From: UBA2040 sp965660955
GTDB lineage: Bacteria; Bacteroidota; Bacteroidia; Flavobacteriales_D; Crocinitomicaceae
Direction: 5' to 3'
Assembly: GCA_965660955.1 (NCBI GenBank)
Contig: CBFIBY010000028.1
Location: 1 to 20,052 of the forward strand
DNA length: 20,052 bases
Shown: positions 6,559-13,468 of the stretch, piece after piece
How the letters are laid out: every line of letters starts with the position of its first letter
Numbering within the stretch: the stretch's first letter is position 1
Made by a program: the position numbers and the translations under genes
Notes under the pieces: model-generated
Told to the model about the DNA's origin: nothing
Databases searched by the model: none
Seen by the model: the letters and a program-made list of their open reading frames with translations, nothing else

Positions 6559-6572
6559 CGTAATTCGTAATT
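6559..6572. repeat. Two copies of heptamer CGTAATT
   Basis: CGTAATT is present twice in tandem in the AT-rich spacer before the GH3 gene. It is short and could be chance, but another 7-bp tandem repeat occurs at 12558-12582. Confidence 0.4.
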
Positions 6573-6604
6573 ATTTCTCTTATCTTTAAGGAAAACCCAT
6601 TGCC

Positions 6605-8122
6605 ATGCCATTCAATGCCCTTTTTGGTTGGATCATGAAGAAGCGAATTCATCAAATTGATTTATTTCGCAAGTATCCTATTGAAGTGCAAAACGAACTC
6701 TTTGAGAAGCTCGTAAACAGTGGCAAACACACTGAATTTGGGAAGAAATTTGGTTTCAAGAATATTGAAAACATCCAGCAGTTTCAAAATCAAGTTCCCT
6801 TACAAGATTACGATAGTCACAAACCTTGGATAGAAAGAACCATGAAAGGTGAGCAAGGACTTTTGTGGCCAACGGAAACCAAGTGGTTTGCAAAGTCTTC
6901 TGGTACAACTTCAGATAGAAGTAAATTGATTCCCGTAACGCGCGATTCACTGGAAGAGTGTCATCAAAAAGGAGGAAAAGACCTCTTAGCGCTTTACTAT
7001 GAAAATCACCCGTACGGGAAATTATACAGCCACAAGCACATGGTTATTGGCGGCAGCGCTGAGACTAACTCATTAAGCGAAGATTCATATACCGGTGATT
7101 TATCAGCCATAATCATGAAAAATCTACCGTGGTGGGCTGAAATACGTCGAACACCTTCTCGTGAGATTGCTCTGATGAACGAATGGGAAGAGAAAATCGA
7201 AAAAATGGCACGTGCTTCTATGGAAGAAGACATTGGATTATTGGTTGGCGTTCCTTCTTGGACAATGGTTATCGCGAACCGAATATTGGAAATTACGGGA
7301 AAATCAAACTTGAAAGAAGTTTGGCCCAATCTTGAGTGTTTTATGCACGGTGGTGTGAGCTTCGAGCCCTATCAAGAAGAATTTAAAAAACTAGTGCCCG
7401 AATCCGGAATGAATTATGTCGAATCGTACAATGCATCCGAAGGGTTTTTCGGGATTCAAGATCAAGACAATGCGAACGAGTTATTGCTCATGTTGGACTA
7501 CGGAATCTTCTATGAATTTATTCCAATGGAACAATATGCGGGGACACTCTCACCTGTTACGGTGACTTTGGATGAAGTTGAATTGAACAATCAATACGCA
7601 ATCGTTATTTCCACGAACGGTGGTCTTTGGCGGTACATTGTTGGCGACACAATTTCATTTACTGAGAAATATCCCTTCCGTTTCCGCGTTACTGGAAGAA
7701 CAAAATCATTCATTAATACTTTCGGAGAAGAAGTGATTGTAGAAAATGCCGAAGCAGCCGTTCGATATGCAAGTTCCCAAACCGGAGCGCAAGTTCGTGA
7801 CTATACAGCCTGTCCAGTTTACATGGAAAATACAGACAGAGGTGGTCATGAATGGTTGTTCGAATTCACGAAAGAACCAGCCGATTTCCAGAGCTTTTTG
7901 TATCACTTGGACCAAAAATTGCGTGAAATCAATTCTGATTATGATGCCAAGCGAACGAAAGACTTAGCGATGGTGTTCCCGAAGGGAGAAATTCTACCAA
8001 AAGGCACTTTTGATCAATGGCTGAAATCGAAAGGAAAGTTGGGTGGTCAGAATAAAATTCCGCGTTTAAGCAACAATCGTGAAATTTTGGAACAAATTCT
8101 GCAAGGAGCATTAGTAACATGA
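6605..8122 (+). CDS. GH3 family (auxin-responsive promoter-like) adenylating enzyme
   Basis: 505 aa, full length for bacterial GH3 proteins of the ANL (acyl-adenylating) superfamily. The ATP phosphate-binding loop is SSGTTSDRSK at 98-107; ESYNASEGFFGIQD is the equivalent of the A5 Y/F-x-A/S-S/T-E motif; the ATP-ribose region is YIVGDTISF and the hinge region GRTKSFINTFGEEVIVENAEAA. Plant GH3 enzymes conjugate amino acids to jasmonate or auxin; the acid and acceptor used by the Bacteroidota members are unknown. The start MPFNALFGWIMKKRIHQI agrees with the family's hydrophobic N-terminal segment before KKRIHQIDLF. A weak -7-like box, TATCTTTA, is at 6581-6588. Its stop overlaps the start of the next gene by 4 bp (ATGA), so the two are translationally coupled. 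Confidence 0.92.
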   Translation: MPFNALFGWIMKKRIHQIDLFRKYPIEVQNELFEKLVNSGKHTEFGKKFGFKNIENIQQFQNQVPLQDYDSHKPWIERTMKGEQGLLWPTETKWFAKSSGTTSDRSKLIPVTRDSLEECHQKGGKDLLALYYENHPYGKLYSHKHMVIGGSAETNSLSEDSYTGDLSAIIMKNLPWWAEIRRTPSREIALMNEWEEKIEKMARASMEEDIGLLVGVPSWTMVIANRILEITGKSNLKEVWPNLECFMHGGVSFEPYQEEFKKLVPESGMNYVESYNASEGFFGIQDQDNANELLLMLDYGIFYEFIPMEQYAGTLSPVTVTLDEVELNNQYAIVISTNGGLWRYIVGDTISFTEKYPFRFRVTGRTKSFINTFGEEVIVENAEAAVRYASSQTGAQVRDYTACPVYMENTDRGGHEWLFEFTKEPADFQSFLYHLDQKLREINSDYDAKRTKDLAMVFPKGEILPKGTFDQWLKSKGKLGGQNKIPRLSNNREILEQILQGALVT

Positions 8123-8922
8123 AGTATGTAATCCCCTTTTTCTTGCTTTTCTTAGCCACGCAAAGTTTCGGTCAAGAGAAAAAAAACAAGAATGTCACAC
8201 GAGAATTCGCAATAAACGAGGAAAGTGTCTGGCACGCCGATTTATTGGGCAACTTATACGTTGCAGACAAAGATCTATTGATTAAATATGATACCACTGG
8301 ACAGCAACAATATTCGCAAAGCATCAAATCCAAAGGAAGAATAAAAGCCATCAGTAGCATCAACACAATGCGAATCATTCTTTTTTCCGAGGAGCAACAG
8401 ACGATTACTTTAACAGACAATACGCTTTCGGAAGCGACTAAAACCTATGATCTCAGTGAATTTGAATTTGGCTTTGTGACGCATGTTGCCGTTTCTTCTC
8501 AACCCAATAAGTTTTGGATATATGACCAATCTGAAGCGAAATTAGTGCTTCTGGACTTAAGTAGGACAAATCAACAACAAGAAATTGAGAACGTAAGGGG
8601 TATTTTAAATGCAACAGATGTTCTTTGGATGAAGGAAGATAACAACAAGTTATACATGTTCGATAGCGACCACAAATTATTCGTTTTTGACCTTTATGGT
8701 TCTCTGATTCAATCCATTGAGTTTCCCAAGGCAAGTAAAATAGAAGTCTTTCGTTCTGAAATATTCGTTCTGCAAAATGACAGTCTATCCCGTTACCGAC
8801 AAGAAGATAAGACTTTCGAGAATGTAGAATTACCTATTTCAGATATCCACGATTTCCAATGGACAAATTATACGTTTTTTGTTCGGTCGGAAAACAAGTT
8901 AGTTCAAATCAGAAATAGATAG
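8119..8922 (+). CDS. Exported propeller-like protein of unknown function
   Basis: 267 aa. A signal peptide (MKYVIPFFLLFLATQSFG) is followed by Gln19. The mature part is made of regular repeats of about 40 residues with beta-strand pattern: LLGNLYVADKDLLIKYD, FWIYDQSEAKLVLLD, NKLYMFDSDHKLFVFDLYG, EIFVLQNDSLSRY, YTFFVRSENKLVQIRNR. This resembles the blades of a six- or seven-bladed beta-propeller, though the length allows only about six small blades. There are no catalytic residues to point to. It overlaps the GH3 gene by 4 bp, so its dose is probably tied to that enzyme. I do not know a named family. Confidence 0.78.
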   Translation: MKYVIPFFLLFLATQSFGQEKKNKNVTREFAINEESVWHADLLGNLYVADKDLLIKYDTTGQQQYSQSIKSKGRIKAISSINTMRIILFSEEQQTITLTDNTLSEATKTYDLSEFEFGFVTHVAVSSQPNKFWIYDQSEAKLVLLDLSRTNQQQEIENVRGILNATDVLWMKEDNNKLYMFDSDHKLFVFDLYGSLIQSIEFPKASKIEVFRSEIFVLQNDSLSRYRQEDKTFENVELPISDIHDFQWTNYTFFVRSENKLVQIRNR

Positions 8923-9016
8923 TTAGTTTTATCCCCCTCCACAGGGTGAAGTTGATACATTCACCTTAACTATGCCGTATTTGTTAAAATACCTCGTCAA
9001 GTTATAAACAATTGCC

Positions 9017-9046
9017 TTGCCTATTTTGGCATTTGTTGTAATTTAG
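9017..9046 (+). promoter_or_regulatory. Candidate promoter of the deoxynucleoside kinase gene
   Basis: TTG at 9017-9019 and TAATTTAG at 9039-9046 are 19 bp apart, fitting the Bacteroidota -33/-7 pattern TTG-N19-TAnnTTTG with one mismatch in the -7 box. The ATG follows 21 nt later. Confidence 0.45.
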
Positions 9047-9067
9047 TCAGTCAAAATTGAAAACGAA

Positions 9068-9682
9068 ATGCACGTAGCGATAGCTGGCAATATAGGAAGT
9101 GGAAAAACAACACTTACCAACTTATTAGCAAAACATTACAATTGGGAAACTCACTTTGAGGATGTGGAGCAAAATCCGTACTTGAATGACTTTTATGACG
9201 ACATGCAAAGATGGTCGTTTAATCTTCAAATTTATTATCTCAATAGTCGCTTCACGCAAGTGCAAGAAATAAAAGAACAAGGCGCAAATGTGATTCAAGA
9301 TCGAACGATATATGAAGATGCATTTATATTTGCACCGAATCTTCATTCGATGGGATTGATGACCACAAGGGATTTTGAAAACTATTTCTCTTTGTTCAAC
9401 TTGATGGATACTTTCGTTTCACCACCCGATTTATTGATTTATTTGAGAGCAAGTGTTCCCACTTTGGTCAATCACATTCAACAGCGTGGGCGTGATTATG
9501 AAGAAAGCATTCGTTTGGATTACTTGAAACGATTGAACGAACGATACGAAGCTTGGATTTCAACGTACGACAAAGGTAAATTGTTGATTATTGACATCGA
9601 CAACAACCGCTTCCCGGAAGATCAAGAAGATTTAGGGAAGATCATCAATTCAATTGATGGAGAAATCAACGGATTATTCTAA
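9068..9682 (+). CDS. Deoxynucleoside kinase (dAK/dCK/dGK family)
   Basis: 204 aa. It phosphorylates deoxynucleosides with ATP for nucleotide salvage in the cytoplasm. The P-loop is GNIGSGKT at 7-14; the DRT motif with the following YED is at 78-84; the LID region RGRDYEESIRLDYLKRLNERY starts at 140; FEDVEQNPYL near 30 supplies the catalytic acidic residue and substrate-pocket segment. The sequence does not tell whether adenine, guanine or cytosine deoxynucleosides are preferred. hldD starts 13 bp after its stop, so the two are likely co-transcribed. Confidence 0.93.
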   Translation: MHVAIAGNIGSGKTTLTNLLAKHYNWETHFEDVEQNPYLNDFYDDMQRWSFNLQIYYLNSRFTQVQEIKEQGANVIQDRTIYEDAFIFAPNLHSMGLMTTRDFENYFSLFNLMDTFVSPPDLLIYLRASVPTLVNHIQQRGRDYEESIRLDYLKRLNERYEAWISTYDKGKLLIIDIDNNRFPEDQEDLGKIINSIDGEINGLF

Positions 9683-9695
9683 TTAACAACAAGAC

Positions 9696-10661
9696 ATGAT
9701 TGTAGTTACAGGAGCAGCAGGATTTATCGGAAGCTGTCTGGTTTCGCGTTTGAATAAAGCGGGATATACCAATATTATCCTCGTTGATGATTTTTCGAAA
9801 ACAGAAAAAGACGCCAATCTCAAAGGAAAGAAATTCGAAGCGAAAGTAGAACGATCTGTATTTTTTGACTGGATAAAAGAGTTCGGTGAGAGCGTAAATT
9901 TCATATATCACATTGGTGCTCGAACGGATACAACCGAATTCGACAAAAGCATTTTCGATGAATTAAATGAAAAATATTCCCAGGATATGTGGAATGTTTG
10001 CGTGAAATACAACATTGGTTTAGTTTACGCTTCTTCTGGAGCGACATATGGATTGGGCGAACACGGCTACAAAGACAGTCACAAATTGGTCAATAAATTG
10101 AAACCTTTGAATCCGTATGGAGATTCTAAAAACAATTTTGACAAATGGGTATTGAACCAAAAAGAAACGCCTCCCTTCTGGGCAGGATTGAAATTCTTTA
10201 ACGTTTACGGTCCCAACGAGTACCACAAAGGTCGAATGGCCAGTGTGATTTTCCATACCTACAAACAAATTCAAGAAAAGGGAGAAATGAAACTCTTCCG
10301 TTCCCACAACCCAAAATTCAAGGATGGTGAGCAATTACGCGATTTCGTTTACGTAAAAGATGTTGTGGAAGTATGTTTGTTCTTAATGCAAGATGAACCG
10401 AAAAACGGTATCTACAACCTTGGAACTGGGAAAGCTCGTACCTTCCTAGCCTTAGCCAACAATACATTCAAAGCGCTAGATCTTGAACCGAAGATTTCTT
10501 TTGTGGACACCCCAGAAGATATTCGCGATAAATACCAATATTTCACGGAAGCAAAAATGCGGAAATTATTGCGCCGCGGATATGATAAAGGATTTCATAC
10601 CTTGGAGCAAGGCGTTGAAGATTACGTGAAGAATTATTTGGTGACAGGGGAGTATTATTAA
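9696..10661 (+). CDS. hldD: ADP-glyceromanno-heptose 6-epimerase
   Basis: 321 aa, extended SDR family (usual length about 310-325). It converts ADP-D-glycero- to ADP-L-glycero-D-manno-heptose, a sugar donor for the LPS inner core. Visible signs: NAD(P)-binding TGAAGFIGS at 5-13, Ser/Thr of SSGATYG at 113-119, catalytic Tyr141 and Lys145 in NPYGDSK, and the family-specific FFNVYGPNEYHKGRMASV at 167-184, whose Lys178 matches the second catalytic residue known in E. coli HldD. DFVYVKDVVEV near 220 and the C-terminal YDKGFHTLEQGVEDY also fit. It implies that the organism makes heptose-containing LPS or glycans. The next gene is convergent. Confidence 0.95.
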   Translation: MIVVTGAAGFIGSCLVSRLNKAGYTNIILVDDFSKTEKDANLKGKKFEAKVERSVFFDWIKEFGESVNFIYHIGARTDTTEFDKSIFDELNEKYSQDMWNVCVKYNIGLVYASSGATYGLGEHGYKDSHKLVNKLKPLNPYGDSKNNFDKWVLNQKETPPFWAGLKFFNVYGPNEYHKGRMASVIFHTYKQIQEKGEMKLFRSHNPKFKDGEQLRDFVYVKDVVEVCLFLMQDEPKNGIYNLGTGKARTFLALANNTFKALDLEPKISFVDTPEDIRDKYQYFTEAKMRKLLRRGYDKGFHTLEQGVEDYVKNYLVTGEYY

Positions 10662-10683
10662 ACTGTACCCTGATTTCGTTTAC

Positions 10684-10719
10684 CGCAAAGGCACGGAGAG
10701 TTTCGCGGAGGACACTGAG
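10684..10719. repeat. Imperfect GC-rich direct repeat between convergent genes
   Basis: Two related units lie in tandem: CGCAAAGGCACGGAG (10684-10698) and CGCGGAGGACACTGAG (10704-10719). They share CGCxxAGG-CACxGAG and stand out by GC content from the flanking DNA. From memory, similar 'CGCAAAG/CGCGGAG' strings are common dispersed intergenic repeats in Bacteroidota and other genomes. A weak hairpin CACGG/CCGTG (10692-10696/10720-10724) followed by T6 at 10731-10736 could act as a terminator for hldD. Confidence 0.55.
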
Positions 10720-10733
10720 CCGTGAATAATTTT

Positions 10734-12083
10734 TTATCCGAGTAAATGATACACTAAACCGAATAAGGCACTGATTCCTATCCAAACCATCATGTTTACT
10801 TTGAATCGATACATGGCTACGAAGGAAACAACTATCCAGCCCAAGGTCACAAAATCCATTTGCGCCCAAGCTAATTCCTTCGGGAAGAGAACGGCTTTAC
10901 CTAGATAAATAGTAAGGTTCAAAATCACACCAACGACTGCTGCTGTAACAATACTTAAAGCTTGTTTTATCGTTTCATTGTCTCTTGTCCGTTCAATGAT
11001 TGGAGCGCCCACAAAAATGAAAAGGAAACAAGGTACAAATGTGTACAATGTCGTTACCATTAATCCCATGGAGCCCATTATTAATGAACCTCCTGAGTAA
11101 TTATATCCGGCCATAAACCCAACGAAGACCAGCACCATAACCAAAGGTCCTGGAGTCGTTTCGCCTAGAGCTAAACCATCAATCATTTGTAATTCGGATA
11201 TCCATCCTAATTGCTCAACACTCACTTGGGCGACATAAGGCAATACCGCATAGGCTCCACCAAACGTAACAAAAGCTGCTTTCGTGAAAAACAAAGTCAA
11301 GTCTTTCCAGAATTGGAAATCGCTGGTCAAAAAGTAAAAGATGAAAAAAGGCAATACCCAAATGCAAAACGCAATCAATACTTGTTTGATGAGTCGTCCC
11401 CATTTGAAACCAGCACCCGCCATTACCGAGTTTTCATTGATGAAATATTGATTTTCGTCCTTTGCCATTTGTTCTTTGGCTAAGGCATTTTGCTTAAACA
11501 ATTGTGGTGCGAACTTTCGGGCAAGAAAAGCTAAAAGAAGTGATCCGATAATGATGTAAGGAAAAGGAATATTTAAAAAGAACATCCCAATGAAACCCAA
11601 AATAGCGATCATGAAATGAAATACAGTATGCAGAGATTTCTTCCCTATTTTTATAAGGGCCAAAATAACAATTGCGATGACGGCTGGTTTTAAGCCATTG
11701 AACATGGCATACACCCAAGGAATATTTCCGAATGTCACGTACAAAGCAGATAGCCCCATCAGAATAAACATAGAAGGTAAAATGAAAAAGATTCCCGCTA
11801 CCAATCCGCCTTTGGTTCCGTGAATTAACCAACCTGTGTAGGTTGCCAATTGCTGTGCCTCAGGACCAGGTAGAATCATTGTATAGTTCAACGCATGCAA
11901 GAAGCGACTGTCTGAAATCCACTTCTTTTTGTCTACCAAAAACTCATGCATGATGGCGATTTGTCCAGCCGGGCCACCAAAACTAATGAAACCGAGCTTC
12001 AACCAGAACCAAAAGGCTTCTTTGAAAGAAGGTTTTTCAGTGGGATTCTTCTCTATATTTACTTCTGTATTTGCTTCGCTCAA
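10734..12083 (-). CDS. chrA: Chromate transporter, ChrA (CHR) family, two-domain form
   Basis: 449 aa with the duplicated CHR domain of the long-chain form. The first half has FGGPAGQIAIMH at 35-46 and LPGPEAQQLATYTGW at 71-85; the second half has the matching FGGAYAVLPYV at 273-283 and ETTPGPLVMVLVFVGF at 307-322. About ten to twelve membrane segments are spread over both halves, joined by a charged linker near 195-225. Known ChrA proteins export chromate; many genomic members have no tested substrate. The start is TTG at 12083: no in-frame ATG lies just upstream and the next Met (residue 45) would remove the first signature motif. A -7 box, TATTTTTG, lies at 12106-12113. No chrB or other metal-resistance gene is nearby. 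Confidence 0.93.
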   Translation of the reverse strand: MSEANTEVNIEKNPTEKPSFKEAFWFWLKLGFISFGGPAGQIAIMHEFLVDKKKWISDSRFLHALNYTMILPGPEAQQLATYTGWLIHGTKGGLVAGIFFILPSMFILMGLSALYVTFGNIPWVYAMFNGLKPAVIAIVILALIKIGKKSLHTVFHFMIAILGFIGMFFLNIPFPYIIIGSLLLAFLARKFAPQLFKQNALAKEQMAKDENQYFINENSVMAGAGFKWGRLIKQVLIAFCIWVLPFFIFYFLTSDFQFWKDLTLFFTKAAFVTFGGAYAVLPYVAQVSVEQLGWISELQMIDGLALGETTPGPLVMVLVFVGFMAGYNYSGGSLIMGSMGLMVTTLYTFVPCFLFIFVGAPIIERTRDNETIKQALSIVTAAVVGVILNLTIYLGKAVLFPKELAWAQMDFVTLGWIVVSFVAMYRFKVNMMVWIGISALFGLVYHLLG

Positions 12084-12105
12084 AATTTGTTGTTTTGGGA
12101 TGCTG

Positions 12106-12113
12106 CAAAAATA
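12106..12113 (-). promoter_or_regulatory. Bacteroidota -7 box (TATTTTTG) of chrA
   Basis: Reading the minus strand, TATTTTTG fits TAnnTTTG and lies 22 nt before the TTG start codon of chrA. No TTG -33 element is clear. Confidence 0.5.
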
Positions 12114-12170
12114 GAAAACGAGCCCCGATGAAATGGAGATTATGGGTTATGAGATTGTTATGAAATGAAT

Positions 12171-12500
12171 CTAATACCTGGCTAATAACTTCAAAGAAAC
12201 CTTGAAAGTCCCTGCGTATGTCATTTCAGTTTTAGAAAGTCTGAAGGTTTTAAAAGCTTTTCGATACCATGCAGCATCCGTCGCTTTCTTGCGGAAATCT
12301 TCGTGAAGTGAAGCACCATACGATTCACCGTCTTTGAACGATTCTATTGTATAAATCCCAATCCCAAAGTATTCGCAACGATTCAAGATTTCCTCAAAAT
12401 CTTTTTCCGAAAAATGAGATATCGCGTCTTCAGTTTTTGAATCGTTTACGTTCGTCAAACCATTGAAAACGTGTTGCTCTAAAAATTGGGGTTGTTCCAT
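12171..12500 (-). CDS. Hypothetical protein, 109 aa
   Basis: A small soluble protein that I do not recognise. It begins MEQPQFLEQHVFNGL; the middle has an acidic helix (SEKDFEEILNRCEYFGIG) and then IYTIESFKDGESYGASLHEDFRKKATD; the C-terminal third is basic (WYRKAFKTFRLSKTE) and ends in a beta-like stretch TYAGTFKVSLKLLARY. No signal peptide or membrane segment. The ATG at 12500 is preceded by an exact promoter box only 5 nt away, which supports both the gene and this start. chrA lies 87 bp downstream with its own promoter box, so the two need not be linked in function. Confidence 0.75.
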   Translation of the reverse strand: MEQPQFLEQHVFNGLTNVNDSKTEDAISHFSEKDFEEILNRCEYFGIGIYTIESFKDGESYGASLHEDFRKKATDAAWYRKAFKTFRLSKTEMTYAGTFKVSLKLLARY

Positions 12501-12505
12501 GGCTG

Positions 12506-12513
12506 CAAAGTTA
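12506..12513 (-). promoter_or_regulatory. Bacteroidota -7 box (TAACTTTG) next to the 109-aa gene
   Basis: An exact TAnnTTTG match on the minus strand, ending 5 nt (CAGCC) before the ATG. As for tlyA, transcription from it would begin at about the start codon. Confidence 0.55.
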
Positions 12514-12557
12514 GATTTTATTTAAAGATACACCGCTTAGCGGAAAGAGAGTTTTGA

Positions 12558-12582
12558 GTGAGGCGTGAGGCGTGAGGCGTGA
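12558..12582. repeat. Tandem heptamer repeat (GTGAGGC)3.6
   Basis: GTGAGGC is repeated three full times plus GTGA within the 169-bp spacer between the 109-aa gene and the DUF547 gene. The unit is perfect. The rest of this spacer is AT-rich and holds a small CCGC/GCGG hairpin near 12533-12543 and an inverted repeat at 12648-12671; no gene is seen there. Confidence 0.85.
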
Positions 12583-12647
12583 TGAGCATAATAATTCATC
12601 TTTAGTAACTAATTCTTTTTTTCACTATTCGACTTAATAGCCTTGAA

Positions 12648-12671
12648 GATTCAAAACTGATTATTTGAATC
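12648..12671. repeat. Perfect 8-bp inverted repeat at the end of the DUF547 gene
   Basis: GATTCAAA (12648-12655) and TTTGAATC (12664-12671) flank an 8-nt loop and overlap the DUF547 stop codon (12670-12672). It may act as a transcript end or stabilising hairpin, but no U-run follows on the minus strand, so it is not a textbook terminator. Confidence 0.5.
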
Positions 12672-13374
12672 ATTCATTCAAAGCCCAACTATACGCCATA
12701 TACGTAATTTTGGCTTTGGAAGAAATCTTGGTTTTACTGTATTTGTTGATGAATTCTCGCACATCCCCGAAGTCACTTTTATACCAATCGAAAATACTCG
12801 AAATTCTCGCAGATTTTGATGTGATTTGATTCCTCGCTTGGTCGTTGATAAACTGCTTAGTTTGCATAACTAAAACGGATTCTACGTTATCAGCAGTTAA
12901 GGCTTGGTTCAACAAAATCGGACAAGAAAAAGAAGCACAATTAATCACGAAATGAATTCTAGCATCTTTGTATGGCTTTCTTAACTTGTTGTTCTCAATT
13001 TCATTCAGTGAAAGTGTTTCGTCACCAATTTTTATCCATTTGTGCAACCAAGGTGTTGTTCCACCCGGTTTAATGTTGTTGATGCTTCTCACGGGGTAAT
13101 TATCGACAATCAATTTAACCGTAAAAGCGTTGTACGTGTTAATCCAAAAAGCTAAAGCTTCAGTTTTGCTTGTAGCTGAAGTTGGTGCATTGTTTTCTAG
13201 CTCCTTCAAATACGCATCTAATTTTTCTTCATCTGTACGAAATCCACGGTAATTTACTTTTCCTTTTTTAGTTACGTTCTTTTTCAATAATGCATCCCAT
13301 GCTGAATGATCTATTGCCATTGCGCTCGAAGCAACACTGAAAAGTAGAATGAAGGTTAAAATAAGATTTTTCAT
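12670..13374 (-). CDS. DUF547 domain exported protein
   Basis: 234 aa from the ATG at 13374. Residues 1-20 are a signal peptide (MKNLILTFILLFSVASSAMA) with probable cleavage after Ala20. The DUF547 domain covers about 25-215, with the conserved FWINTYNAFTVKLIVDNYP from 77, TLSLNEIEN at 120-128 and FVINCASFSCP at 142-152. DUF547 is related in fold to papain-like or peptidase-type domains by some predictions, but no activity is established, and I would not assign one. An in-frame start at 13425 adds 17 residues before the signal peptide; this is unlikely since a promoter-like site falls inside that extension. Confidence 0.9.
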   Translation of the reverse strand: MKNLILTFILLFSVASSAMAIDHSAWDALLKKNVTKKGKVNYRGFRTDEEKLDAYLKELENNAPTSATSKTEALAFWINTYNAFTVKLIVDNYPVRSINNIKPGGTTPWLHKWIKIGDETLSLNEIENNKLRKPYKDARIHFVINCASFSCPILLNQALTADNVESVLVMQTKQFINDQARNQITSKSARISSIFDWYKSDFGDVREFINKYSKTKISSKAKITYMAYSWALNE

Positions 13375-13398
13375 TTGTTTTATTTTTCTCTGAGAGAG

Positions 13399-13429
13399 CA
13401 AATATTGAGCCATTAATAGGTACATCCAA
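13399..13429 (-). promoter_or_regulatory. Candidate promoter of the DUF547 gene
   Basis: On the minus strand TTG (13427-13429) and AATATTTG (13399-13406) are 20 bp apart, close to TTG-N19-20-TAnnTTTG with one mismatch. The ATG is 24 nt downstream after an A-rich leader. The TTG is in one arm of a perfect hairpin, CAAAATT-AAG-AATTTTG (13427-13443). Confidence 0.5.
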
Positions 13430-13468
13430 AATTAAGAATTTTGATGAAGGGGAGGGTATTTACAATTA

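Noticed and set aside
8944..8967. Hairpin GGGTGAA...TTCACCT after the propeller-like gene as a terminator
   Set aside because: The stem is reasonable (6 bp plus a G-T pair) but no T-run follows; kept only as a possible structure.
8972..9007. 11-codon ORF in the spacer before the deoxynucleoside kinase gene
   Set aside because: Too short, with no promoter or leader signal.
11211..11483. 90-aa + strand ORF within chrA
   Set aside because: Antisense to a membrane protein gene with clear signature motifs; no promoter or leader.
12558..12582. CRISPR array
   Set aside because: The 7-bp units are directly abutting with no spacers and there are no cas genes; it is a simple tandem repeat.
13375..13425. 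Longer start for the DUF547 protein
   Set aside because: It would put 17 polar residues before a good signal peptide and would lie over the candidate promoter.
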